From Populus alba (Eukaryota > Streptophyta > Magnoliopsida > Malpighiales > Salicaceae), in the NCBI RefSeq assembly GCF_005239225.2, contig NC_133287.1, forward strand, positions 2,895,493-2,959,492: 64,000 nucleotides of DNA, read 5' to 3'. A program made the position numbers and the translations under genes. Every line of letters begins with the position of its first letter. Position 1 is the first letter of the stretch. Shown here piece after piece: positions 11,665-24,700 of the stretch. The notes beneath the pieces were generated by a model. That model made no database searches, was not told where the DNA came from, and saw nothing but the letters and a program-made list of their open reading frames with translations.

Positions 11665-12311
11665 TTTGATAGGTTTTATTTCAACAGTTAATAAAATTGA
11701 TTTAAGGGAGTTTTTAATATATTAAATTAATTTTTTTAGTATTATTTTAATATAAAAATAGATTTTTAATCTTAGAAATTTAATTTTTTTGTTTTAGTTA
11801 AATGATTAATATTTATTTTCTAAAGTTTAATTGTGAATTTGCTTTTTAAATTTAATAGTTAGTTTGAGTGTTATAAATTTTAAAATTATTAAAAATTATA
11901 TAATTATTAATTTCAGAATATTCTAACACTTACCTAATTTCAGAATCACAGAAAATTAATCAGACTTCCATAATTAAAAACAAAAATTCTTTCAGTTGGA
12001 TTACGATTGATATTTGATAATCGTTCTAATATTCTCACACTTACCTAGATGGGCAAGTTCCCTTGGACTTGAACAGTTGCATGGAAGCCCAAAATCAAAT
12101 TTGAATATGCCCTTATAGATTCCAAAATGGCCCAGTTATGGGAGGAAGCAGGATGATTTTTTTTCTTGGCAATAATCTACATTCCAATCTCTATCTCCAC
12201 CACATAAAAGAGAAGAGAACTGATAAGCTTGCTTGTTCTGTTTTCTTCTGCCTTAAGCTCCAAATTCTATTAGCCATCGCTCGGGAACTCTCAACTGAAA
12301 CCTGAAAAACT
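11665..12311. other. AT-rich intergenic, 5' flank of the 12.3 kb gene
   Basis: Very AT-rich up to about 12000, then a more balanced sequence that is probably promoter and leader of the gene starting at 12312. No strong TATA box can be singled out. Confidence 0.45.
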
Positions 12312-12830
12312 ATGAGTTCACTTAAACTTTATAGGAGTTATCATCAATCACCGTTTCTCCCAAACGTCCACAAAAAGATGGCAAAGCAAACCACTTTTGC
12401 TCCAAATAAGTTGGTTCATAGAAGAAAGCTAGCAGTGAGAGGATGCAGTGGTCAAGAATCTGAGAAGAAGACAGGAAGCAGAAGTTTCTTGAGTCTTGAA
12501 GAAGCTGGTCTGGTTGAAATTTCCGGCTTAAGCACCCATGAAAGGTTCCTTTGCCGTTTAACGGTATTTCCTTCTCTCTAGACTTCGTTCAACACATATA
12601 ATAACATGCATGTGTTGAGATATTAATTAATAGTTTCTTTTTTATTTTGTGTGCGCTTTCAGATATCATCATTAAACCTTTTAAGAGTTGTATCAGAGCA
12701 AGAAGGGTGTACAATTGAGGAGCTGAACGCTGGGAGGGTATGCGACTGGTTTTTGAAGGATAAGCTGAAAAGAGAGCAGAATATAGAGTCTGCAGTGCTT
12801 CAATGGGATGATTCTGAACTCCAATTTTGA
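12312..12830 (+). CDS. small protein of unknown function, possibly plastid-targeted
   Basis: Two exons, 12312-12563 and 12663-12830, joined at a GT-AG intron in phase 0, give 139 aa. I do not recognise the family. The N-terminal ~55 residues are basic and rich in Ser, His and Lys with almost no acidic residues, which fits a transit peptide. The C-terminal ~75 residues look like a folded helical domain: 'THERFLCRLTISSLNLLRVV' is followed by 'CTIEELNAGRVCDWFLKDKL' and an acidic tail around WDDSE. Clean splice sites, codon-like composition and compact helices argue for a real gene. The ATG chosen is the first one in frame after the leader. Confidence 0.75.
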
Positions 12831-13618
12831 GATTTTGATCCTTTTCTCTTTATTTGATTAACAAAAGGCACATTTAGGCCTGTCTTGGGATTTAGTTGCA
12901 GTATTGTTTAGGATCATACATGCTTCTTGCCTAATTATCTTCTTCTCTGATAATGAGCATGCACCATATTGGTCCAGAAATCCTGTTTCTATTGGTGATT
13001 TCACATAAGAACATTGGAAGCAATTTAGACTCGTAATCCCAGAAACCCATATCATCCAACTAAAATCAAATCATAATTGTAATAGTGCCTTGCTTTGAAG
13101 CCCCCTCCTGTAAAGTTAGGACTTGAGACACTGAACAATTCCTAAAAACGATAAAATTATGCGATGTTATTCCTACATTTTATTTGTCATTTCTTCAAAA
13201 ATTTGTTCGGTGCATAACCTTCCTGATCACAGTGATGGACTCTCTGGGTATTCTCTGAAATATTTTCGAGAACCATAGCATTCTTGACCAAATGTACTGG
13301 TGAGTTTATGAGCTCGCCAGAGTTACGAGGCACAGTGATCTTAACAGTCTTGAAATGTGACGCTGACCAAACACTGAAAATCTCTCAACGGAGGATTCCA
13401 ATATTGCTTCTCATCTGGTGGGTGTTTCATCATCCATGTCTCTTGGAAAAGATAACATTAAATTTTCATGAAAGCAGTTTCTCCTCCCAGAACAATAAAT
13501 TAATCGACAATTGTAGTAGATCTTTCATCATGTCCCTCAGGAGTTCATAAATGTCTTTTTGGTCAGGCGAGTCTTCCCTGTTTTTTTCCCTCCGAAGCCC
13601 CTCCAAAATGCAGTGGCC
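12831..13618. other. intergenic after the 12.3 kb gene
   Basis: The first ~250 bases are probably the 3' untranslated region. I see no coding feature in the remainder; small open frames on both strands there show no family resemblance. Confidence 0.45.
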
Positions 13619-14660
13619 AAAATAATTAGCCCCATGGTCACTGGGCTGGGCCAGAGACCATGCGGGCCTGGGTCTATACCAAAACCAGAAAGAGCCTAGG
13701 AATGCTGGGCTGATGCTGGCCCAGCCCATATAATTTATAATATATTTAATTATAATAATATATATTATAATATTAGATATTGAAAAAAAAATTAAAAATC
13801 CTTTTAAAAAGTTTGTGATTTTCTTAAATATTTTTTACTAATTTTGTATAATATCGGATTGTATATTTACACTATAAGATATAGATTCGATATTAAAATA
13901 ACTGGTTTTCTCTGAAATATTTCTAAAAAAATATTCAAAGGAAAAAAACTCAAAACTTAAATTAATTTCCCCTTTCAAACAAAAAAAATAAAAAAAATAT
14001 ATATATTTTTTATACATACAGAAAAATCCAAAAGAGTTTTCCAAGCATATTTTTATATAAAAAAAAACAAAAATACAAAACATTCCACCTTTCTCATGTT
14101 TTTAAAAAGTTAAGCATGGATATCGTAACTAATTTATGATTATTTATTAGGATTTGATCAAACTATCAAAAGCTCTTTACCAATTATTTTTAAAATTTCA
14201 TATTATGATTTAGATGCAGACTTTAACATATGTGGAGTGTAAAACTACATAATAAATTACATCCTCATGCATTAAAGATACAAATTATAAAATAAATACG
14301 ATGCTAAAATTCAGACTTTAAAATGATTAGAATTTAACCCGATAAGGTAGAGACTTTCTCATAAAAAAAGATCTACTTTGAACTGTAGATGAGACTAATA
14401 AATAGAAACTTGGCTTGGAAAAACAATCAAATAACAATACAACTTACCTTAGATATGGTACATTAGAGGTGATGCATCTTCTCCTTATATAACCAAGTGA
14501 CCAACCTATTGTCTAAACTCTCACAAACCATAGGTTTCTAGTAATCATAATATTATGTGGTGATTTCTGAACTTTAATCATAATTTTATGATTACATCTA
14601 AAACTTTTTTATTCCCAACAATAATACCTCTTTAAGAGATACAATAACTCACCAGCACCT
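13619..14660 (+). repeat. degraded LTR-like remnant, second copy of the 1-920 sequence
   Basis: Starts with GC-rich 'gggctgggcca' blocks, continues with an AT-rich middle containing 'ataagatatagattcgatatt', and ends with 'cttaccttagatatgg...gatgcatcttctcc...ttctagtaatcataatatta', which aligns by eye to 671-780 of the first copy. It is heavily mutated, with no open reading frame of interest. Confidence 0.55.
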
Positions 14661-15414
14661 GACATGACATCACTCCTCCAACAAATTATATTCAACTTGT
14701 TTTATCCAACTAAAAGATGAAGAAATGATAAGCCATGGTAAATTTAAGCTCACTTAAGGCCAGTTATGGATAGCACCAAACCTAGCACCTCTTCACTGAG
14801 ACTTATTTGATGTCGATATATGGTAGCCCAACGCATCTGAGAATTTAGAAAAATTTATATGCATACATTTTTTTCATTCAATATTTATTAATAAATATAT
14901 ATCAATAAAATCTTCTTCGATGAATTTTGCTTCCAAAACATGAAATTTCTTCTTCCACACAAGCTCCGTAATCCACAAAGATTGGAGATTAGGTGCTGAA
15001 ATTTCAAATGCTCTCTGCCTTAGTCCGGATAAGCATGCATGACCATTTTTTTTCTTTCAAATTCCTATTAGCAAAATTCAACACACTGATTTGGAGAAGA
15101 TTGCAGACTTTTGAAAATTCCAACAAAGAGCATCCCTCATTCAGATCACCATCCGACCGAGTGCTTGCAATGAAAATCGAACCGATTGTCAGACTTGACC
15201 ATACGGAATTACAAATTAAAGTGTTCTTAAGAGATTTTTGACTCGGATGCGTATCGACTCGTCTAAGAAAAAATAAGTAAAAGCTTCGATACGTTAAATG
15301 ATTTTTTTAAAAAAAAAAGACAGTTTTTTTTATATAACTTTTATATGACAAAGCAATGAGCATATACAGTTGGAAGCAGGATTCTGGATGGGCGTGAATG
15401 GAAGCTAAGAAACC
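14661..15414. other. intergenic, no gene seen
   Basis: No recognisable gene. A short open frame at 14993-15241 has no family resemblance. Confidence 0.4.
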
Positions 15415-15600
15415 GTGTTTGGGAACATATATAAATTGTGTTTTTAAAAAATTTAAAATTTTATTTTTTTATATATTTTAGATCATTTTAATATACTAAT
15501 CTTAAAAATAATTTTTAAAAATAATAAAAATATCATTTTAATATATTTTAATATTAAAAATATTTTAAAAAACAATCACAATTATAGTTTCAAATAGCCT
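15415..15600. mobile_element. AT-rich MITE-like copy
   Basis: Opens with gtgtttgggaa and ends near 'caaatagcctaa'. The body of alternating A- and T-runs around 'gatcattttaatatac' is shared with the copies near 16.4, 22.5, 36.5 and 51.4 kb. Confidence 0.55.
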
Positions 15601-15729
15601 AACAATCAAATTAGCAGCAGAGTTTAGGATGGCCCCAAGCGTGCAAGAATTCCTATTATTCGATGATTTTCAAAGTCATGGACTTATTATAATTCATAGC
15701 TTCATGATTTAGTTGATTCTCTTCCTCCC

Positions 15730-15761
<32 letters not shown>

Positions 15762-17822
15762 TCGGTCACCAATTCTGCCTTGACCTGAGCCGTGATTGAC
15801 TGGTCATATGAAAAGGAAAGGAACACTGATTCAATTATTCCAAGGAGACTCCAGGTCTCAACAATCCAATTATTGTTTCATGAACTTATGGGTAAAACAA
15901 ATCATAACTATGGTTTCGGGCCAGGTTTCATTTCCAAGTATTTTTGAGGTCCATCTAGTTAAAACAAAATTGACCAGCTTAAATTTGACAGATTTAATGG
16001 GTCAATTCCTATGGTTTTTTTTTTTTTTGTTTAAAATAATGTTGCTTCAATATTCTATCCAAAATGACTTTGATTTATTTTATAAAATTAGAAGATATTA
16101 TCTTGAAATTGATTTAAATTACCCCAACAAAACTATAATTTGAGCCTCGTACCATATTTGATAGTTTTTTTTTTATGATTATTTTAAATTTATCAATTAA
16201 TAAAATCAAATCAAAAAATTGAGTTTTAATTTAAATAAAGCTAATTTGATAAATTCCACGTTAATCCAATCAAATTCAATGATTTATTTAGTCAATTATA
16301 AAGATATATTTTTTTAAAAAAAATCTAATGTAAAAACAATATTATTTTGATATTGTAACCAATAAATTTATGGTTTAAAACTTATATCTTATCTGACAAA
16401 AGTTCTATTTATTTTTTGCATTTTAAAAATATTTTTGAAAAAATTTAAAATTTAAAATATTTTTACTTTAAATTAATATTTTTTTTTATATTTTTAAATT
16501 ATTTTAATACGTTGATGTTAAAAATAATTTTTAAAAAATAAAAAATATTATTTTAATATATTTTAAAATAAAAAATATTTTAAAAAACAATTATAATTAT
16601 TTTCAAAATAATCAGGTAAGAATAGTGAAACCACTTGGGCACTTAAAAACAAAATCTCCCGCGTGTATCAGCGATTAATAATAAAATCAAAGTTGAAAAG
16701 CATGGTGTTTAATTAACTAATCCCACCATCTAAAGTGAAAGAAAATTCCAAAGAAGCCAGAAAACACTGCGAAGATCCAACAACCTCACTTTTTCCAAAG
16801 TCAACATACAACGTCAACGCGAAGTTTACCGAAAAGCCAACTTGTTTCCATCATCAATCAGTGAGTGGGCCTAGAAAATCGAAGTTACAAGGAAAGGAGT
16901 AGATGGAAAACACTCCGTCAAGGAAGAGGGCTCCCGTTCTTCATGAATTAGCACCTTTTTTTTATTTTCAATCATTATTATTTTAAAACACAAGCAAAAA
17001 GAAGTGGCAATCATGAAGAGATAATTCCTTTTTTTTTAAAAAAAAGAAAAAGAAATATGTGCTTCTATATTAAAATTAGATTAATTTTCTTTGTTTTTGG
17101 TGTTTAATAGCAATATTATTTACACTGAAGGTAAGAAATTAGGTAGAATTGTTTTTATAAAAATCAGAAATCTTGCTCACGAATAATAATTAGGATTTGG
17201 GATTTTCATTTTTCATAAAAGAATGTTGGACACATCAATTATAAAGATTCATGTTTATCAAAGGAATTGATGGGAGAAATAATAGATGGGATAAATGAAA
17301 GGATGAAAAAAAAAAAAAGAATAGATGAATTGCCATTCATATAATTATATTTGAGTACAAAAAAAAATAGAAAAATAATAAAAATCAATTCATTCAAATG
17401 AAGAAAGATCGAGAATTACAAACAAAAAATAATTGAAATGATATCCTTTTACCAATCCCCGAACACTAATTGTGTTTTTTTTTTTTAATTTTTTTCTCCA
17501 ATATACATATAAGTTTAAGTAAAAAAATATATATTAAATAATTAAAATTAATATATAACCAAAATCACAATTTTCAATACAAGAAAATTATAAAAATACC
17601 CTTTTAAGTTATTGATTTGGACATGAACCCAAATAATAAAACCCAATTAAATCCCCCCTCCAAATCCATTCTCCCATCCACCACCTCCCTCCCTCTCCCT
17701 CCCTCCCTCCCTCCCTCTCTCTCCATCCCACTTTACTCCCTTCACCACAGCTTCCCCCCCCCCCCCTCCATTTTCCTTGGGAGAAACCACCAGCAAAACG
17801 ACACCGTTCTACATGCTGTGAT
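15601..17822. other. intergenic and 5' flank of the VAP gene
   Basis: Contains an (AAT)n microsatellite at about 15729-15761, another AT-rich MITE-like copy at about 16400-16615, and, just upstream of the VAP start, a CT-rich leader with a (CCCT)n run at about 17688-17716 and a C-run near 17754-17767. No other gene is supported. Confidence 0.5.
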
Positions 17823-20450
17823 ATGGCCATAGCGGACCAGAGATCACCAACCGATAACACTCACAGCAACAACAACAGTAAAGTGTGGGGATTCTTAAAG
17901 CTGCCGTTTTTAGGAGGAAGCAACAACAATACGACACCCTCTTCTTCTACCACTAACACTACTACTTCAACGATGATGATGATGCAGCAGCAACAGCAGC
18001 ACCACCACCACCATAATCACCAGCCCAACTCCCTAATCGAAGGATCTAATCCTCCTCTTGCTTCCAATTCTGTCTCTTCTGTTGCTAGATCGCTGTTGCC
18101 GACACGTCGTCGTCTTAAACTCGATCCTTCTTCCAAACTTTACTTTCCTTGTAAGTCTCAGTGTTTTGTTTTTTATGTGATCTGATTGGCTTTTTAGCTG
18201 GATTTCTGTATTTTTAGGATGATTTTTTTGGATTAAGTTGTGTTTTTGTTGCTAATATTCTTGGTAATTTTGAAGAAAAATTAAAGATTTGAGATCATTA
18301 ATGCTTATCATTTCTTCTTAAGGAGGAATTTGAAATTTCAAGTTTCTTTTTATTTATTTGTATTGGTGGCTAGAAAATTGAAAATGTAAGTGTTAATAAT
18401 TTGATAATATTTAAGAAAAGAGAGATAAAGTGAATTGCATTAGCTAATCCGGGTAGCATCATCCTATTTACTTTTAAAAATCATCCAATCAAGTAATCAA
18501 TGTCAAGAATCAATCAACCTTTTGGGATTAGTGATAATTACGATTAATTTGGTTACGGGGACTTTTATTTTCGTAATTTCGTGTTTGGTACTGATTATGG
18601 ATTTTGTCACTGACTTCTGATGGAATTAATTGATGTATTTATGTTCTGTATGCTATTTTTAGATGAACCTGGCAAGCAGGTTCGCAGTGCCATCAGGATT
18701 AAAAACACTTGCAAGTCACATGTAGCTTTTAAGGTACATTTCAATTTCTTCTTCATTGTTCTTTCTGTGGTTTCATAGAGTCCAGCCATGTAACCTATAT
18801 GCTCATTTTGGGTCACCCTATTTCTTTTTGTAATTGATATTTTTGTTATTGTATCAAGTACATGACTGGATTTTTTTTTAAGATAGTTGCCTTTTCTTGA
18901 TTTAGTTTCAAACAACTGCACCGAAAAGCTGTTTCATGCGTCCTCCAGGGGCTATTCTTGCACCTGGGGAAATTATCATAGCTACAGGTAATTAATTACT
19001 GTTGCTTTTTCTGTTCATATTATTGTGCTTTGAGAAGGATGTAACTTAGCTATTTTATGTGTTTTTTTTTTACCCAATTAATACGAAATTATTTTCTTGA
19101 TTTTGGATGTCAGTCTTCAAGTTTGTTGAACAACCAGAAAATAACGAGAAACCAATGGAGCAGAAGAGCAGGGATAAATTTAAAATCATGAGCCTGAAGG
19201 TGAAAGGGGTCATGGACTATGTACCTGAGCTGGTGTGTAGAATGGTTCCTTTAACCTTTTCTTTTCATTAGTTTTAGTGTGAGCCTATGTTGGTCAACAA
19301 TAGTCTGATGATAAATGATCTTGGTGCTATGCTTTTATTTTGATTTATTTGGGTCCGATACATATTCTACTTGGAATGAGCATCATGTTGTATTTCGAAT
19401 TTCTTCAAATACAACAGTCAAGTATCTTGGTTTATGAGGAGGTCGATAGACACAATGAGACAGATAGCTATCTTAGGCGTCCATATTACCATTAGTTTTG
19501 TTGTTTCTAAAGAATGCACAATCATTTCATTTAGTTTCATCTTTGTTAGGGGCTTTTTCTGGTATAATAGATGTTATTTGGCTATTGCCAGGCTGCTCAC
19601 TGTAATGTAAAGCTAGCAAGCATGGGTGGGGGGGGGGGGGGGTGTGTGTTTTATGATGTCAAAGTCTCTAGTGCACCGACACTTTTAACCCTTAATGGAT
19701 GTGCACTGGATGCCAACGGTCATCTTACACTTGTTGGTTCTGGAGAATCTGTGCCTTTTTTTTTTTTTTTTTTGGCAGAATAATTAAGATAGATTTTGGA
19801 TTCAATTACATCTTGTGTTGGCTGGGTGCTTTTGTTTGATGGACATTCCTGAATATCCTTACAAACTGCTTTGGTCTATTTGGAACTTTATTTTGGTGTT
19901 TGAGTCTTCTGTTGCAACTTCATGAAGTGACTTTGGATGCTTTGTCCGTGCAGTTTGATGAGCAGAAAGATCAAGTAGCAATAGAGCAAATATTGCGGGT
20001 TGTTTTTCTAGATCCAGAGCGTCCTGGTCCTGTAAGTATCAATAGTATGTCAATAATCATGGAATCAAGTTTATGTGCTTTAGGATCCATCATTGTCTGT
20101 CTTCGCATATGGTACATGCATTTCTTTTGTTTCACACGTATGCCATACAAGCTCATAGAACTACGTGTGATGCTATTTTTACAGGCTTTGGAAAAGTTGA
20201 AGCGCCAATTGGCTGATGCTGATGCAGCTCTCGAGGCTCGCAAGAAACCTGCAGAAGAAGCAGGTCCGAGGATTATTGGTGAAGGACTAGTGATAGATGA
20301 ATGGGTGAGTTATCAAGTGTTGCACTTTTCAACTTCTCCCTGCGAGTTTCTCTGTACGATGCCTAATCTTTGTTTATTCATTTTGTACAGAAAGAGCGAA
20401 GGGAAAGATACCTTGCTCGGCAGCAGGTTGAAGGAGTAGACTCGGTATAG
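17823..20450 (+). CDS. vesicle-associated membrane protein-associated (VAP/MSP) protein, VAP4-like
   Basis: Seven exons: 17823-18150, 18663-18733, 18906-18987, 19114-19232, 19954-20031, 20185-20304, 20391-20450. All are GT-AG and in phase, giving 285 aa. Residues ~1-100 are low-complexity (runs of Asn, Ser, Thr, Met, Gln, His). The MSP domain spans about 100-225: 'LDPSSKLYFPYEPGKQVRSA', 'IRIKNTCKSHVAFKFQTTAP', and 'CFMRPPGAILAPGEIIIATV'. MSP domains bind FFAT-type peptides at membrane contact sites. A short coiled coil follows at 227-247, then a polar tail. There is no C-terminal transmembrane segment, as in plant VAP4-1/4-2 proteins and unlike classical VAP33. The start is the first Met of the long first exon. 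Confidence 0.9.
19626..19642. repeat. poly-G run in VAP intron 4
   Basis: About 16 consecutive G residues followed by a short GT run, within the intron 19233-19953; a long T-run follows near 19757-19773. On the transcribed RNA the G-run could form a quadruplex. Its length may be an assembly artefact. Confidence 0.7.
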
Positions 20451-20919
20451 AGGGGCAGTTGTCTTCAAGGTGCGTTTGTATGATGAATGGATACAATCCA
20501 CCATTCAGTAAATTCCTTCAACCTTTTCATGTAATTCAAAGGATATTTTGTGTTCAGTGAATCATGTAGGAAACTTCAGCATGGTGTGTAAAATGGAAAA
20601 AAATGTGAGATGAATTCTGTGATTTGAGGAATTAAAACTTTTTCGCTCAACGTCTTACTGTAGATAATTGTGATTTTGTTTTCCCATTTCAGAAATAAAC
20701 TGATCTTTACTCAAATGTAATGCGCATAATTTCAAGCTTAATGAGTGTTCTTATGAGGGAAAAACTGTCTTCAAGGCAGAAATCAGATCTCGATGCTTAA
20801 TTTTTTCTCTGCTATTTCTCATGGCAGCAGTCTTCCATGGTTGATCCATTGAGATACCATGGAATCTTCACTGCTGTTCGTCTCTGATGTGCATGATTAA
20901 TCCTCATTGCCTGGAATTC
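20451..20919. other. 3' flank of the VAP gene
   Basis: Likely 3' untranslated region followed by spacer; no other feature recognised. Confidence 0.45.
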
Positions 20920-21210
20920 GGTGGTCTCCTATTGATCACCATAGTTGAAACACACCCTGGCCCATGAACAGCCTGTGGTACCCACACCCTGGACAGGACC
21001 CCGGAAAGACAGGAAAATCTTGTGGCCCGCAACTGGGTGTCTCCAAACTCTGAGCTGATTCCAAGCATTCCTTGCTTTTTTTTAATTTCCCCGTCCTTTC
21101 TCGGTGGTGATGGCGGACGCCGCACCCCTTGAATTAAATAGAACCACGGTAAAATTGACTTATTTCTCGTAGTTTCTTTATTTTTTTTCCAAAAGTGGGT
21201 CACAATAGGA
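20920..21210. repeat. possible LTR fragment related to the 1-920 sequence
   Basis: The segment 'ggtgtctccaaactctgagc ... gcattccttgc ... ggcggacgccgcacc' parallels 'ggtggcgactcccagtccat ... gaattccttgtc ... cgatcgccgcaccgcc' at 780-900 in order and spacing. Similarity is partial and judged by eye. Confidence 0.35.
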
Positions 21211-21584
21211 AAGAAATTGCAAAGATGAAGTTAGATTGTGAGGGTATTATAAAGGTATTGTATGTAAAGTTTCAAATTAAGGACAGGTTTATCCACCCAA
21301 CAAACTGTGGAGACAAGCCATAGTTTTTAAGCTTTAAGCTTTTGTTCCGTTTGGTCAGACTGGTTCAAGGTCCAGATCATGAGTTTTAATTAGATCATTC
21401 AAGTTTGATAATAAAAAATGATGTTATTTTAATAAAAAATAAATAATTAACATGTTATAATTAAATTTTTAATTGGGTCAACTCAAGTTTTTGTCTTTCT
21501 ATGTTTCTTTTTAAACCAGATCCAATTTCAATTTTAAATGGAACGATACTAGATCAGGCTGGATTTTAAATTAATGACTTAGGC
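21211..21584. other. intergenic, no gene seen
   Basis: AT-rich spacer; nothing recognised. Confidence 0.4.
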
Positions 21585-21787
21585 TCGTTTGGTAATGTGG
21601 TTCAATCTATTTTTTGAAAAATTTTAATTTTTTTTTTTGCTAAAATTGAGTACAGTTTGTACTTTTTAGATCGTTTTGATGTGCTGATATCAAAAATAAT
21701 TTTTATAAAATAAAAAAACATTATTGATATGTTTTTCGGCATGAAAAGTTATTTGAAAAGCAACCACTAACACACTCTCAAACACCC
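21585..21787. mobile_element. MITE-like element (GTTTGG...CAAACAC ends)
   Basis: About 200 bp with 'cgtttggtaatgtggtt' at the left and, inverted, 'gtgtttgagagtgtg' at the right. Internal blocks 'agatcgttttgatgtgctga' and 'cggcatgaaaagttatttga' reappear in inverse orientation in the copy at 33471-33669. Confidence 0.7.
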
Positions 21788-24700
21788 TTCCCAGATGGTT
21801 GCTTCAATTTACTTGCACTACTGGAATTTGTCGACTTTAGGCTGGAGGGTTGGCCCCTGATTTAAGGAGAAATCCTACTCTCGTAGCCTCCCAGTTCAGC
21901 TTCTTTTTGTTTTTCTTTTATTTTTTTTTTCTTTTTCTAATAAAAATGTGTTCTAATCTATAGTTATTTTTTAAGGAGATAACTAATCTGATCCGACAGT
22001 GAGGTTGTTTGCATGCTCAAAGTACCTTACCTGGATTCATGGGCCCTATTACTTTCTGATGGGCTGGTCTCACTACCTACATATAAGTTTTCGAGAAAGA
22101 GGTCCTATTCTGTACATTACATACCCAATTGGGCCAGACACAAAGTCTTTGGATACTGAATTAGCTCGGATAGTTTTATTTTATTCCAAGAAAAGGTTCA
22201 AATTAGAGATCCATAGAGTTGGATTATTGCTCGATGCAGAAGTGACAAAGATAGTAAAAATAGAAGAGTTGTACTTATTATTTTTTTTAAAATAAAAATT
22301 TACTTTAAATTTGTTTATAAAACAAATTTATTTTATGGTGTCTGTTTTTCCAACTGAATGTATTTTTGTCCCTTTTTATTTATTTATTTATTTTTATCCT
22401 GAAACATGCAATCTAAATGATATTTTATTGGCTGACAATATAAATAGCAAATTCCTCCGATGCATTATAATATTTGTCTCAATAAATCGTACTCTTTTAT
22501 GATAGGTAATGGTGTGTTGAGAAACGTGATTTCAATCGTATTTTTTTAAAAGTTTAATATTTTTATTTAAAATTAATTTTTTTATATTTTCACATCGTTT
22601 AAATGCTGATATAAAAAAATATTTAAAAAATTAATATTTTAATATATTTATATATAAATTTTTTTTTTAAAATCATAACCATTATTATATTTTTAAAAAC
22701 ACTAGACTACTCCCATTAAAAAAGTTTTATGTATTTGCGGCGATGCTTCCAAAATGAATCCGAGTTGATCTCTACGACACCATGAGTGCTGTAACTATAC
22801 AACCAAAATGCATGTCCATGGCAGCAGCTGCTCATGGAAATGGCATGCAAGAGGTGGGTTAATTGCCCTTGTGAATGTCTCAAGAAGACATCCCAACGAA
22901 TTTGAAGATTACTTGCAAATCTTGAGCTCAGTTCTTTTCAGATGATGAGTATAACAATTTAAAGACGCAACTTGCTATAAAAGTCCTATAATGGCTATCG
23001 AATTTTATGCAATTTCTCGTCATTATTTTGAGTATTGAATAGGAATGGAAGCCAAGCACAATAGATCGATAAGACACCAAAGCTTTATTCCCCTTGTAAT
23101 AAAATTAATAAAACAAGCACATATGGATCGCATCCAATGCCAAACATGGGTGTTCGTGGGGGACATCCTTGGCAACTTGATCCTAGGCATCAGTTTTTTG
23201 TTCGTGTTTTTTTTTTTTTATTTAATTCAAAGTATATTTATATCAAAACTAAATCTTGGGATAGTACTAAATAGTTATTCACGTCAATGAGAAAATTTAT
23301 CCTTATAATTTTTTCTTAAACTCGAATATGAAATACAATATGAAAAACACATGTATTTATAAATATTCATCAATAAACAAATCAAGATAGTATATTTTGA
23401 ATTGAAATCTAATTAATTGTACTTTTATATATTTCTTAATTAATTAATTAATTGTAATCATATATGTCATCGATAAACTTATCCAACACATGTAATAAGA
23501 ACCAACATTGAGAAAAAGGAGAGTTGGCATATGATTCCCAACTTCTTTATCTCTCTCAAATTGAGACAAGTAACCAAGAAATAAATTCCCTATCCATTAT
23601 CTATCCTATCCAAAAACTAACATATCCGTCGAGGGATATTAGAGAAGAGAGGCAAAAGTGCCTGAGTACAATTAAAGAGTAGCTAGTCATGCGATTCTCC
23701 TTTCGTTTCATTGCAAGACCGTGACTAAATTCATTGTAACCTCTCCCTTTTCCTCGAAAGTTGTTGCTTGTGATATCATCCATTAATTGGGGCATCATGC
23801 ATTCAACCTCTCCCTTTTCCTTGAAAGTTCTTGCTTGTGTTATCCATTTAGGGCATGATTATGCATTCAATTCACCATTACGTTTGTCACCGAAAGATGT
23901 TACAGGCTAGTGGTTAGTGATGAGAAAAGGGGAAATGCTACTCATAAAGCATGCGAAACTTGATTCTCCACTTGCCATAAAGCGGTGGGTTTTGGCATTT
24001 TTTCATCCATTCATTTGTTGTGATATGCCACCCATCTTTTATATATCTATTGTAGTAATCATTGGTAAATCCACATTTATTTTAAAGTGGGTGAGAGGTT
24101 CGATAGTGGGCAAATTAACTCAAACTAGTTTAGAAACGATAACTCGAATCTCAATTGAGTTCTTGATGAAATCTCAATTGCAAGATTTCCCTAGTTTATA
24201 ATCTAGTGTCGAGTGCCTATAAAATGGTATCATTTTTATGCATAAATTAACAATTTGAATGAAAATGCATTAACAAATATGGATGGGCGAATCACTTAAG
24301 GATTTTATCAGCTTTTAGAGATTTAATTGAGTTAGAAATGAATTATTTGGGGATTCAAGCGAGAATCCCTCCATAGTTGGTAGTTATGTAGGTTGTGATT
24401 GGTTAGAGTTTTTTTTTTTTTTTTTTAAAAAAAAATTTTTAAAACGAGGTATATATATATAGTTTTAGTTGGAGGGATGGAAGCACACACACAAAATAAA
24501 ATTATTTATGAAACATTTATGGAGTTAACTTTAATCATTTTAAAATATTTTAAAACATGAATTATATAAAAACATATTTTATTTTTATTTTTATTATATA
24601 TGTTTCTGGACAGTATCTAAACACGATATAAAATTTACCCTTCAATTTTTATCTTAGTGAACGGAAAAACAATAAGGGTGGAATATTTCTTGTGATCAGT

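Noticed and set aside
1..14660. The LTR-like copies at 1-920 and 13619-14660 as the two ends of one retrotransposon
   Set aside because: Three ordinary host genes lie between them, no retroviral genes are present and the copies are strongly diverged.
21999..22295. 98-codon plus-strand open frame
   Set aside because: No recognisable motif; flanked by repeats and rich in aromatic residues from AT bias.
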